Source: Streptomyces sp. LUP47B (GTDB lineage Bacteria; Actinomycetota; Actinomycetes; Streptomycetales; Streptomycetaceae). Taken from it: DNA of 64,000 nucleotides. Below the pieces are notes generated by a model that saw only the letters and a program-made list of their open reading frames with translations, had not been told where the DNA came from and did no database searches. Below are positions 32,201 through 39,905 of the stretch, one piece after another. Every line of letters begins with the position of its first letter. Within the stretch, counting starts at the first letter, position 1. The stretch spans positions 158,749-222,748 of the forward strand of contig NZ_MJAH01000014.1 in NCBI RefSeq assembly GCF_001746295.1, read 5' to 3'. Position numbers and translations under genes: made by a program.

Positions 32201-32499
32201 CAGCACAGAACGAACTGCGCCTCCTCCCGTGGTCGGGCCCGGAGGGCAAGCCCTGCTACCTGAGCACGGATGACAAGGGCGGCTACATGTCCCGCCTGGC
32301 CGACAACATCGAAGAGGACCAACTCGACGCGGCGGCCATCCTGTTGGAGCACGCTTCGGCCACCCTCGACCACCAGGACGCGAACCCGGAGGACCTACGA
32401 CAGTTGACCGGGGAACTGACCGGGATTCTCCGGGGCGTGCTCCGCATCGCAACCAGTCGCGGTCATCTCCTGGGGGTGAGCGAACCACACCGCTTCTGA
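32197..32499 (+). CDS. Small hypothetical protein closing the GntR-controlled operon
   Basis: 100 residues, ATG 32197 overlapping the regulator stop (ATGA). Sequence is mostly helical and acidic: LPWSGPEGKPCYLSTDDKGGYMSRLADNIEEDQLDAAAILLEHA and EDLRQLTGELTGILRGVLRIA as landmarks. No membrane segment. Family not recognised, though I recall similar open frames beside GntR regulators in many Streptomyces. Confidence 0.6.
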   Translation: MTAQNELRLLPWSGPEGKPCYLSTDDKGGYMSRLADNIEEDQLDAAAILLEHASATLDHQDANPEDLRQLTGELTGILRGVLRIATSRGHLLGVSEPHRF

Positions 32500-32610
32500 A
32501 ACAGCGGCCGCAGGCTGGTCCCACGGCCCCGCCGAATTCCCCCGGGCGGGGCCCCAACCATGCCCGGCGTGGCACCATGCCCCCTCCAGCAAGCCGTTCA
32601 TGGGGGACAC

Positions 32611-33063
32611 ATGCGCACCCGCGCCACCATCACACTCACCACCGCCATACTCGCCACCCTCGCCGCCTGCTCCTCGTCCAGCGACGACAAAGCCGACACC
32701 CCGAACAGCAGCCCCACCACGGCCGCCGAGACGCCGACCCCCACCCCGAGGGCGCCCGACGCCACCGAACTGGAGCGCGTCGCGGACACGTACGTGAGCC
32801 TCTACTTCGGAGGGGCCGGGGAGGGGGCGTACGCCTTCCTGTCGAAGCGCTGCCGCGCCAAGGCAGACCCGGCCACGTACGCGGCCACCGTGGATCAGGC
32901 AGCGAAGGACTACGGGCCCGACCATCCGGCGACGGACGTGCACGCCACCGTCTCAGGGGCCATGGGCCGTGTCTCGTACAAGGTGAAGGGCCTGCCGAAG
33001 TTCGACCAGCAGGGGCAGCCGTGGACGGTTGAGGGGGGCGCCTGGAAGTACGACGCCTGCTGA
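32611..33063 (+). CDS. Small lipoprotein of unknown function
   Basis: 150 residues. Type II signal peptide with the lipobox LAAC (Cys 20) followed by SSSSDDKAD, then a Pro/Thr linker and a soluble domain (about 55-150) with a YKVKGLPKFDQQGQPWTVEGGAWKYDAC end. The last residue region has a cysteine that may form a disulfide with Cys80. Likely membrane-anchored at the outer face. The domain resembles the small wall-domain proteins seen next to many Streptomyces genes but I cannot name it. ATG 32611 has no strong ribosome site (GGGGACAC). Confidence 0.65.
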   Translation: MRTRATITLTTAILATLAACSSSSDDKADTPNSSPTTAAETPTPTPRAPDATELERVADTYVSLYFGGAGEGAYAFLSKRCRAKADPATYAATVDQAAKDYGPDHPATDVHATVSGAMGRVSYKVKGLPKFDQQGQPWTVEGGAWKYDAC

Positions 33064-33458
33064 CCCCGCGCCACCCCGGGCACCGTCGACCAGCGTCGGC
33101 GGTGCCCCTATCGTGCCCGGCGGATTGCAGCCCTCAAGATCCTGCCGCGCCCGGCCCACCGACGACCGCCCGCCACGATGGCGGGTGCGCCGACGGACAG
33201 GCTGGCCCGTGTGTCTCGCTGCACCCCCACTGGCCTCAGCCACGCTGCATGGTTCCGTCGACCAGAGCAAGCCGTGATAGCTGGCGCGTGCTGACGAGGC
33301 CTGAGGCCTTAGCTTGGGAAGCTGTGGGCACTCGGGGGGCAGTTTGGGCGCTGACCTGGGCAAATGGCTGAGCTGTGTCGTCGTCGGCGGCACTCAGGTT
33401 CACCGTGATTCCCCGCTGTTCCCCGCACGATCTGGTGCCGTTGTGGTGCTGCGGTCGG
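33064..33458. other. Non-coding gap in the AICE cargo with repeat copy A
   Basis: 395 bases without a supported gene. The right part holds copy A of a diverged repeat (33307-33435) that recurs at 34549-34675, just before the 3' end of the minus-strand gene at 33459. The left part shows nothing that I can name. Confidence 0.5.
33307..33435. repeat. Diverged cargo repeat, copy A
   Basis: Begins CCTTAGCTTGGGAAGCT and ends in a 28-base block of ATTCCCCGxxxTxCCCCGCACGA type. Copy B at 34549-34675 has the same first 17 bases and 24 of 28 bases of the second block, at nearly the same spacing (101 and 99 bases). Each copy lies just beyond the 3' end of a minus-strand cargo gene. Confidence 0.7.
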
Positions 33459-33905
33459 CTAGGGGCCCTCCAGGTGCTTGCCGATCGCACGGCTGCTCTG
33501 CTCGATGAACGAGTGCACGGCGGTACGGCACCGGTCCCGCCGGATTCGGTACTCGGACTCTTCCGCATCGCCCCGTCGCCAGTAGGCTCCCAGGGCCTGA
33601 CCGGCGTCATTGACCTCGCGTAGTGCGGCCAACAGCCCAGCGTCGTGGGACAGGATCTGTAGCCGAGCGGATGCCAGACGATGACTCGCCAAATCCCACT
33701 CGACCACGCGGCCCTCAAGATTCAGCACCTGCTCTTCCCAGACGCGGTTGAGGAAGTCCCCACTTGATGCAGCTACTTGAGCACACGCGTCCATCAGCAG
33801 CTCAACAGTCTTGGCGCGCGCCTCGCTGCGTTTGTTCAGGTGCTGCCCCAGCAGAGCGATCGCCGCGCCAGTAATGGTTGCCAGAAGCGTCCCCCATGCA
33901 TCCAT
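33459..33905 (-). CDS. Small membrane-anchored helical protein
   Basis: 148 residues. An N-terminal membrane segment (about 5-20, WGTLLATITGAAIALLG) is followed by a basic boundary (KRSEARAK) and a long helical cytoplasmic region (about 28-148) with ELLMDACAQVAASSG and RRDRCRTAVHSFIEQSS. This layout of one N-terminal helix plus helical domain is common in small Streptomyces proteins found in mobile regions. The inner start ATG 33905 (MDAWGTLL) is chosen over 33980 because it leaves a clean membrane N-terminus. Function unknown. Confidence 0.65.
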   Translation of the reverse strand: MDAWGTLLATITGAAIALLGQHLNKRSEARAKTVELLMDACAQVAASSGDFLNRVWEEQVLNLEGRVVEWDLASHRLASARLQILSHDAGLLAALREVNDAGQALGAYWRRGDAEESEYRIRRDRCRTAVHSFIEQSSRAIGKHLEGP

Positions 33906-34094
33906 GCCGGAAAGGCTTCCCCCACCAACACGCTTCCAACTGTGGGGGTGGGGTGGTGGTTCGCGTACAGGGGCGTTCACCTGCGTTCGTGGGCGGCTGG
34001 CTCGTGAGGCGAGATCGGCGTGCGGTCCTCGATGAACGCCCGCGAACGGGGCTGAATGAGACGGAAACTGAGACGGTGGCGCGGAGAGGCTGCT

Positions 34095-34496
34095 TCACTC
34101 TTCCCCGGGTGGGATGAGGCGATCGGCGCTCTCGGCCTCATCCACGTGACCGTGGGCGTCGACGGTGATCGGGGTGGCTCGGCCCTTGGACGTGACCAGC
34201 CATGCAAGCACCTGCTCGGTCAACGGCCCGTTGTCCGGCCCCTCGTCCTTCCAGTACGCACGCCAGCCGCCTCCGGGGACGGCGGACACGACCTGGTCGG
34301 CTCGCTCCAGATGGGAGAAGTCGGGATAGTCCGTCACCGGCCGTCGGGTGCCGCCCTGCGGATCGACGACGAGGGCCACGCCGGTCGACTCGTCCCAGGC
34401 GTCTACGTCCACGGTCCGACCGATCATCGTTTCCGTGCCGGTGAAGATCGCGAGCCAACCGGTCCCGTTGAAGTAACGCATGCGGCAATCGTCCAT
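34095..34496 (-). CDS. Hypothetical acidic protein
   Basis: 133 residues. Start at ATG 34496 (MDDCRMRYFNG); an in-frame upstream start at 34529 is possible. Mixed alpha/beta sequence with VDVDAWDESTGVALVVDPQGGTRRPVTDY and GWRAYWKDEGPDNGPLTEQVLAWL as landmarks. No membrane segment. Its 3' end lies about 190 bases from the membrane protein gene at 33459. Function unknown to me. Confidence 0.6.
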   Translation of the reverse strand: MDDCRMRYFNGTGWLAIFTGTETMIGRTVDVDAWDESTGVALVVDPQGGTRRPVTDYPDFSHLERADQVVSAVPGGGWRAYWKDEGPDNGPLTEQVLAWLVTSKGRATPITVDAHGHVDEAESADRLIPPGEE

Positions 34497-34548
34497 GACG
34501 GAGGCCGGCCTCGCCGTAGGAGTAATCAACTTCGGTGCCTTGGTGGGC

Positions 34549-34675
34549 CCTTAGCTTGGGAAGCTTGGGGCTTTGACGGGTGATTCGCGGGCTGACCAGG
34601 GGCGGAGCTGCTGACGGAGCCGGACCGGTCGGCGGGTGCTCCCCGCCATTCCCCGTGGTCCCCCGCACGACCTGG
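34549..34675. repeat. Diverged cargo repeat, copy B
   Basis: Same first 17 bases CCTTAGCTTGGGAAGCT as copy A and a matching 28-base second block (34648-34675). Lies between the 3' end of the minus-strand gene at 34708 and the start of the next minus-strand gene. Confidence 0.7.
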
Positions 34676-34707
34676 CACGAGTCTGGCGCGGCGCTTCGGC
34701 CTCGGCT

Positions 34708-35202
34708 CTACAGGACCAAACTCAGCACCGTTGCAGCACATAGCAGGATGACTCCGGCCAGGATGAGGTTGATTCCAAGACGGAGCCGGCGGAACTTGAT
34801 CACGACTGTGCGAGAGAGGAAGGAAACGCGCTCGGCTCGCAGATCCGCGCGCATGTGGTCATGTAGCGAGTCGGGCTCCAGTGTCGCCCAACGGGACCAA
34901 CCTTCGGCGGTCACAGTGTCGATGTGGACTGGTCGGACGGTGACGAGCAGAACCACGATGGCAATCACGAGGCACATCGCGCCAGCCGAGCCGACGGCCA
35001 ACACGGCGTCTCCTTGGTGCCTGGAGCCCTGTGTCACCACGAAGCCAAGGCCCACGCCGGTCATCGCCAGCACGATGCTTGCTTTGGCGTCGGCCCGTGC
35101 GAGTTCGCTGGTGAGCGTCCTGAGTGCGTCATCCAAGTTGTCGGACGAATGGTCCGCGCCACTGTTCAGTCCCTGTGCCATGAGGCCTCCGTCTTCTGCC
35201 AC
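34708..35202 (-). CDS. Pycsar-effector-like (PycTM/DUF5706) transmembrane protein
   Basis: 164 residues (ATG 35202; MAQGLNS at 35181 also fits). PycTM proteins are membrane effectors of the pyrimidine cyclase (Pycsar) antiphage system: on binding cyclic UMP or CMP they are thought to break the membrane. Here LDDALRTLTSELARADAKASIVLAMTGVGLGF (landmarks LARADAKAS), a second helix near 65-85 (GAMCLVIAIVVLLVTVRP), GFRWATL-like GWSRWATL, LRAERVSFLSRTVVIKFRRL and a C-terminal helix match the family pattern. No cyclase gene is seen nearby, so it is an orphan or uses a signal made elsewhere. Confidence 0.78.
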   Translation of the reverse strand: MAEDGGLMAQGLNSGADHSSDNLDDALRTLTSELARADAKASIVLAMTGVGLGFVVTQGSRHQGDAVLAVGSAGAMCLVIAIVVLLVTVRPVHIDTVTAEGWSRWATLEPDSLHDHMRADLRAERVSFLSRTVVIKFRRLRLGINLILAGVILLCAATVLSLVL

Positions 35203-35787
35203 AGAGACGTTGATGAGTAGCCACCGGTTCTTCCACGCCGAGCACGGCCGACGGCCTTACCCACAGACCGCTTCGTCCCGAAGCAACTTGGGTGGGGGTG
35301 GTGCCTTGGGCTGGTGCGGCTCTCACGTGCGCTGATGGCCCGCAGACGTTCGTGCGCGTCCGCTGTTGTTCGTCGGCGTTGTCACGCAGTTAGACACTCA
35401 CCCTGTCGCTCCTCTTGGCTCGGTCGCTGCACCAGAGATCTCGAGCGCCAACTCCTCGACGATTTGGGGCACGACGTCGTCGTGGACCGCTTCGGCAGGT
35501 GCCTGATGGACCGCCGCGAACGTCTGTCCTGCATGTGAGGCACGGGTCCGGTCAACTGTGCTCGGTCTTCGCAAGATGGGCTGCCACGATCGGCATTGCC
35601 GATCACACACTGGACGAGGTGCACGACTTGCTCAGACTGCTGTTGACCGTCGCCCGCGCCTACGGGCCGGTCTCCTCGCAGGCGGACCGGCAGAAGATCG
35701 CCGCATGTCGGCCATCACTAGTGGAACCGCGCCCCTCGGGCTGACTTCCGATGGGGCACAAGTAGCTGTCACAGCAATTCACTTTCG
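35203..35787. other. Gap of 585 bases with possible gene remnants
   Basis: No convincing full gene. Short protein-like stretches appear in different frames: on the minus strand FAAVHQAPAEAVHDDVVPQ (near 35480-35400), on the plus strand IADHTLDEVHDLLRLLLTV (near 35590-35650). They do not join into one frame and lack starts. I read them as decayed remains of one or two genes. If a Pycsar cyclase ever accompanied the effector at 34708, it would have been expected here. Confidence 0.4.
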
Positions 35788-37608
35788 ATGGCGTCTGTAG
35801 GCATGCTCCTGCCCTCTTCTAAAGGCGCACGACCAGGCACTTTCCCCTCATACGCCTCTAAAGAAGCAACGCCCACAACGATCCTTGCCTTCGAGCACAC
35901 TTTGGCTGACTCTGCGGATATGACCCGACGCGTAGTCCGCATCCTGGGAGCAGCGCTGGCGCTTTCGGCGACCGCGGTGTTGTCTATATACCTGATCCAT
36001 GTCGGTCTCGATCGAGCGGACAAGGTCTCCAGCATCACGGGAGTCTTCCTAGCGATCATCGGCCTACTCGCGACTCTCTATGGCGATTCGTCGGCATCGG
36101 AACTCACCGACCGGCGGAGCGATCCTCAGCACGGCCCTCGCGCAGGTCTCGCCAACGACGCAGGGCAGAGCGTGAACGACAGCGAGTCCCCCTTCACGCA
36201 TGTGATCAGAAAAGTGAAATTCCGTCCCCTAGTCAAGATCGGCAAGTTGTTGGCGCGGTCCGGTGGACGTGTGACTATGCCCTTTCCCCGCCTCTCCCAT
36301 GTCCTACCTCAGGGGATACGCACATGGGTAGGAGACCTGGACTATCGACCGAAACTGCTGATCAGAATCCTTGATGTGAGCGACGGTGGGAGTGCTGATA
36401 TAGGCACCGGCACACCCCGTCAGGGAACGCCGGGAGGCACCGGCCGTGGGGGTGCCGGAAGTGCTGGTGGTGCTGGCCAGGTACCGCCCACAGACGGTGG
36501 CCCAGGCCCCCGTCGCGGAGGCCCCCGTCGGGGAGGCCCTGGCCGTGGGGGCCCAGGTCAGGGAACGCCGGGAGGCACCGGCCGTGGGGGTGCCGGAAGT
36601 GCTGGTGGTGCTGGCCAGGTACCGCCCACAGACGGTGGCCCAGGCCCCCGTCGGGGAGGCCCTGGCCGTGGGGGCCCAGGTCAGGCAACGCCGGGAGGCA
36701 CCAGCCGTGGGGGTGCCGGAAGTGCTGGCCAGGCACCACCCGCAGCCACCAGCCAACCGCCACCGGGAAGCACCAGCCGTAGAGGCACCAGTGCACACCG
36801 CCAGGCACCACCCGCAGCCACCAGCCAACCGCCACCGGGAAGCACCAGCCGTAGAGGCACCAGCGCACACCGCCAGGCACCACCCGCAGCCACCAGCCAA
36901 CCGCCACCGGGAAGCACCAGCCGTAGAGGCACCAGCGCACACCGCCAGGCACCACCCGCAGCCACCAGCCGCCAACGCTCAGACACCAGCACACCCCGGC
37001 AGGCACCCTCCACGAGGGAGGCTCTTTCTCCAGGACTATCTGAAGCGTCTCCCTCGTCGTCACGCCAGCCTGCCCCTGCTCCGCACGATCAGCCTGGGGC
37101 GCTCCCGCCCGTAGCACGCCTACGCGCTGAACGGGCGGTGACGCCGATCGCGTCTCAGATCGACCTGCCGCCCTACGTACCTGCAGCGGAGCGGGACCGG
37201 CCGTCTGTGACGCCGATCGCGTCTCAGATCGACCTGCCGCCCTACGTACCTGCAGCGGAGCGGGACCGGCCGTCTGTGACGCCGATCGCGTCTCAGATCG
37301 ACCTGCCGCCCTACGTACCTGCAGCGGAGCGGGACCGGCCGTCTGTGACGCCGATCGCGTCTCAGATGTCTCAGATCGACCTGCCGCCCTACGTACCTGC
37401 AGCGGAGCGGGACCGGCCGTCTGTGACGCCGATCGCGTCTCAGATCGACCTGCCGCCCTACGCACCCGCAGCGGAGCGGGACAAGCCGTCCGTGACGCCG
37501 ATGACAGAGCACGAGCCTCGGAGGTTGCGGCGCGCACCAAGTAGGCCCCCCCGGGTTGACTCTCCCTCAGAAGGCCGCCGGCTGAGGGGGCCCAGCTTGG
37601 GTTGGTAG
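35788..37608 (+). CDS. Two-helix membrane protein with three different tandem repeat arrays
   Basis: 606 residues if started at ATG 35788; ATG 35920 (MTRRVVRILG) is an alternative and no start has a good ribosome site. Residues about 50-70 and 78-97 are two membrane helices (ALALSATAVLSIYLIHV; DKVSSITGVFLAIIGLLATLYG), the helix pair seen in many Streptomyces conflict-type membrane proteins. A basic segment (about 125-190) follows, then three arrays: a Gly/Arg-rich unit of 46/41 residues, a 24-residue unit QAPPAATSQPPPGSTSRRGTSA, and a 23-residue unit VTPIASQIDLPPYVPAAERD. The tail is basic. All unit lengths are multiples of three bases. Function unknown; perhaps a scaffold that displays repeats. 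Confidence 0.7.
   Translation: MASVGMLLPSSKGARPGTFPSYASKEATPTTILAFEHTLADSADMTRRVVRILGAALALSATAVLSIYLIHVGLDRADKVSSITGVFLAIIGLLATLYGDSSASELTDRRSDPQHGPRAGLANDAGQSVNDSESPFTHVIRKVKFRPLVKIGKLLARSGGRVTMPFPRLSHVLPQGIRTWVGDLDYRPKLLIRILDVSDGGSADIGTGTPRQGTPGGTGRGGAGSAGGAGQVPPTDGGPGPRRGGPRRGGPGRGGPGQGTPGGTGRGGAGSAGGAGQVPPTDGGPGPRRGGPGRGGPGQATPGGTSRGGAGSAGQAPPAATSQPPPGSTSRRGTSAHRQAPPAATSQPPPGSTSRRGTSAHRQAPPAATSQPPPGSTSRRGTSAHRQAPPAATSRQRSDTSTPRQAPSTREALSPGLSEASPSSSRQPAPAPHDQPGALPPVARLRAERAVTPIASQIDLPPYVPAAERDRPSVTPIASQIDLPPYVPAAERDRPSVTPIASQIDLPPYVPAAERDRPSVTPIASQMSQIDLPPYVPAAERDRPSVTPIASQIDLPPYAPAAERDKPSVTPMTEHEPRRLRRAPSRPPRVDSPSEGRRLRGPSLGW
36421..36729 (+). repeat. Tandem array 1: 138/123-bp Gly/Arg-rich units
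   Basis: Units start at 36421, 36559 and 36682 (third partial). Unit 2 lacks one GGAGGCCCCCGTC-type copy of unit 1, giving 123 bases instead of 138, both multiples of three. The units are nearly identical, so the array is young or kept by conversion. Coding frame: PGGTGRGGAGSAGGAGQVPP. Confidence 0.85.
36730..36970 (+). repeat. Tandem array 2: 72-bp units
   Basis: Copies start at 36730, 36802, 36874 and 36946 (last partial), each 72 bases (24 residues), differing by one or two bases. Coding frame: APPAATSQPPPGSTSRRGTS. Confidence 0.9.
37138..37500 (+). repeat. Tandem array 3: 69-bp units
   Basis: Copies start at 37138, 37207, 37276, 37345 and 37423. The fourth has a 9-base internal duplication (SQM inserted), so it is 78 bases. 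The fifth is more diverged (YAPAAERDK). Coding frame: TPIASQIDLPPYVPAAERDR. Confidence 0.9.
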
Positions 37609-37883
37609 CCAAAGCTAAGGTCCGCGCTATCGCATATCGGCGAGGCATCGGCCCCCACATCGCCAATGCGATTGACGCTGGGCCAGTCTGTGAAGGCAGT
37701 TATGTTAGATCTCCGGGTGCAGGCATAACCCTTCCAGTGTGGCAGATCATCGCCGGGAGCCCAGGCCACAGAAGGGTGGGGGTGGTCACCTGTGGGTGCC
37801 GACTGTCGGCGTTGGTCGGCTTCGGACGGCCCAGGACTCAGTCAGCCTCCGACCGGGTGTGCAGGCAGCGGCGCTACCGCCCG

Positions 37884-38510
37884 TCACTCCATCTGCGCGG
37901 AAGCGACCCGGAGCTGTTCCCTGTAGGGCCACGTGAAGGTGCGGTCGGGTTCAAGGTGCGCGTCTCCCCAGTGGATGGCATGGATGCCGTTTTCGACGTC
38001 GGCCGTGAAGAACACACAAACCAGCCTGGTGGCAGCTCCCAGTTCCTCGAACGCTTCGTGCAGCCCCAAGTACTCCTCGGTCGCCAAGTCCTCATCGACG
38101 TCGAACAGGCCCTCGGGAGGCTGCGGCCCGTGTGCCCGGAGCAGCCGGTGCCGAGTGGGCGACGCATTGGCGGGCAATCGTGCTCGGTCCAGGGGCTTCG
38201 GCCTGTCCGCGTATCGGAACGGGAAGAGTGCGTGGTCGTTGATCACCGCATACTCATATCCGCGCACGTCTCGCACGGCTTCCCCCAGCTCCCGCGCCGT
38301 CTCCGCCAGGTTCTCGCGCACCAACCCAGCAAGGGCGACACCGTACGGACTCCGTTTCTTCAGCCCCGCAGCGAGATGCGCGGCATGAGCCTTCCCGTGC
38401 GCCTTGGTCAGTTGCACCGGGACCGCAGCGGCAAGCGCGCCGGCATGCCGCCCAAACCGCTCGACGGCCCAGGCCGACGGCCCAATCGGATAGCCACCCA
38501 ACACCGACAT
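37884..38510 (-). CDS. Hypothetical protein, 208 residues
   Basis: Start ATG 38510 has GGGAGGGGAGCACTGC upstream, a strong ribosome site; longer upstream frames are rejected. The sequence is soluble and mixed alpha/beta with landmarks WAVERFGRHAGALAAAVPVQL, ARELGEAVRDVRGYEYAVINDHALFPFRYAD and FDVDEDLATEEYLGLHEAFEELGAATRLVCVFFTAD. Not recognised as any family. On the minus strand beside the HNH gene with 103 bases between them, so possibly one transcript. Confidence 0.65.
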   Translation of the reverse strand: MSVLGGYPIGPSAWAVERFGRHAGALAAAVPVQLTKAHGKAHAAHLAAGLKKRSPYGVALAGLVRENLAETARELGEAVRDVRGYEYAVINDHALFPFRYADRPKPLDRARLPANASPTRHRLLRAHGPQPPEGLFDVDEDLATEEYLGLHEAFEELGAATRLVCVFFTADVENGIHAIHWGDAHLEPDRTFTWPYREQLRVASAQME

Positions 38511-38613
38511 GCAGTGCTCCCCTCCCGCAGGTCCCGCCTCTGACCTGTGTGACAGGTACACGAAGGGCACACAAGAGGGCGATCTTAGCCAGGACGCGGC
38601 CACACAGGGAGAA

Positions 38614-39501
38614 TTAGTACCAGCGGCGATAATGGTTGCTTGGGATATGGATTCGGTCACCCTTTCTCTTATTGCATCTTTCGCAGAGAAGTTGGAGGTT
38701 AGTTACGTCATTCAACCCGCCGCGGGCCAGCGGAATCATGTGATCGTAGTTTGCGACATCAAACGTATCAATGAGACCAGACAAGTTGACCCTACATCCT
38801 GTGCAGCGTCCACGATCGCGGTAGAAGACGGCCCTCCTTGCCCATATCGGCGGACGGACTCGCTTCAGCTCTCCCTCTCGCTCAAACAGTTTGGTCAATT
38901 CCTTATCCCCTTCGTCGAAGTATTCAGGGCTGAAGCCGTGAAGGTACATGGAGAGGAATTTGTTCAGACTGGCCAGGGCTCGTCGGTTCGCGAACATGAC
39001 GAAGAACACTTCGTCGGCGATTCGATTCATAAGATCTGTGTAAACTTGGAGCAGTGGCAGGTGCGTGAGGTAGTTGTAGCAGGCGTTTTGAACGAAGTAG
39101 GGGTCACCATCTCCTTCCCTGCTGGTGCGACCAACTGGTTCACCGCCTGATGGGTCGTCCGGAATGAAAAACAAGGGCTCGTCAATAATGCCGTAATTGA
39201 TCATCGCCAGATCGGCGGGGAGAATCCACTGTGGATGGACTGGATCTGGCCCATATGGGACCCGGCTGGGCCCGTGGGAGTCGGCCATGAAGATATCGTC
39301 GGCGATGAATCGAATGAACTTATGGAGGGCTGAATCTTTCTGCCAGTGCGGAAGGAAATCTATGATTCCGTCATCTACGGTCAGCCCTTCGAGTTCGCGT
39401 AGGTAGGCAAACGGATCGCGCATAATGGTGTCGACAGTATTGGCAATCCGGTAGGTGCGGAAGTACTCGTGAGTTAGCCATTCACTGTTTTTCGCTCGCA
39501 T
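38614..39501 (-). CDS. HNH endonuclease
   Basis: 295 residues. An N-terminal region of about 200 residues with no known motif precedes a C-terminal HNH domain (about 225-285): Zn pair CTGC and CERC, YDHMIPLARGG with the catalytic His, NLQLLCERCN and KRKGDR. HNH enzymes nick or cut DNA as toxins, restriction enzymes or homing nucleases. Third positions use A and T far more than in the neighbours, and many ATT, GAT and TTC/TTT mixes appear, so the gene came from a lower-G+C source. Last cargo gene before the AICE core. Confidence 0.85.
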   Translation of the reverse strand: MRAKNSEWLTHEYFRTYRIANTVDTIMRDPFAYLRELEGLTVDDGIIDFLPHWQKDSALHKFIRFIADDIFMADSHGPSRVPYGPDPVHPQWILPADLAMINYGIIDEPLFFIPDDPSGGEPVGRTSREGDGDPYFVQNACYNYLTHLPLLQVYTDLMNRIADEVFFVMFANRRALASLNKFLSMYLHGFSPEYFDEGDKELTKLFEREGELKRVRPPIWARRAVFYRDRGRCTGCRVNLSGLIDTFDVANYDHMIPLARGGLNDVTNLQLLCERCNKRKGDRIHIPSNHYRRWY

Positions 39502-39614
39502 CCTCGCTCCTCATGGCTGCGGGGTTATCGCTTGCCTATCTTGCCTGGTTCGCATTCGCGGGCCGTGGTCGATTTCAAGTCGAGGTCGGTGGAACGGCTT
39601 TGGGCTGGAGCTGC

Positions 39615-39723
39615 TTTGGGGCGAGTGATCATGGCCCCGTAAGCTTCCGGCGAGTCGGGCAGTCTGTGGACCTGCCCGTTAAAGCACGACGTTGGGGCCA
39701 TGATCTTAGAGGCTCGCCCCAAA
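39615..39723. repeat. Large inverted repeat 1
   Basis: Left arm 39615-39638 (TTTGGGGCGAG plus TGATCATGGCCCC) pairs with 39694-39723 (GGGGCCATGATC then CTCGCCCCAAA) through 12 and 11 base pairs separated by an internal bulge; loop about 55 bases. Confidence 0.75.
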
Positions 39724-39776
39724 GTGGCTGCCTAAAGCCGTGGAGCCGACCGCCCCAGCCACAGAGGGTGTCTCCC

Positions 39777-39895
39777 ACTTCATGCCCGCAGCTCGCCAGC
39801 GCGTCGCCGGGCGCGGCCAGCCGGGGCGCAGACAGGAGGCAGGCCGCGCCGCAGAGGCGGCGCGCGCCCGCGCCGTGCGCGGGCCTTGATGAAGT
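39777..39895. repeat. Large inverted repeat 2
   Basis: Left arm ACTTCATGCCCGC (39777-39789) pairs with GCGGGCCTTGATGAAGT (39879-39895). The loop contains further G+C-rich palindromes such as GCCGC/GCGGC, so the whole 119 bases should fold into a branched structure. Confidence 0.7.
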
Positions 39896-39905
39896 AGGGA
39901 AAGTT

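Larger units (their letters stand above)
39502..39905. other. Highly structured non-coding region, candidate single-strand origin
   Basis: 404 bases with no gene but two large inverted repeats (see next two entries). It lies between the cargo and the pif-like gene. RepSA-type elements replicate by rolling circle and need a folded single-strand origin (sso) for second-strand synthesis, usually non-coding and orientation dependent; this is the best candidate in the element. Alternatively a strong terminator pair. Confidence 0.45.

Noticed and set aside
35314..35744. Short protein-like stretches in several frames between the PycTM-like gene and the repeat protein
   Set aside because: They do not combine into a full gene, lack ribosome sites, and change frame; recorded as possible decayed remnants only.
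36421..37500. CRISPR array
   Set aside because: Repeats are coding units of 69-138 bases without spacers, differ by only a few bases, and keep frame; no cas genes are near.
36304..37666. Long alternative open frames on both strands across the repeat arrays
   Set aside because: They exist only because each repeat unit is a multiple of three bases. The plus-strand frame with the two membrane helices and the consistent repeat composition is the real one.
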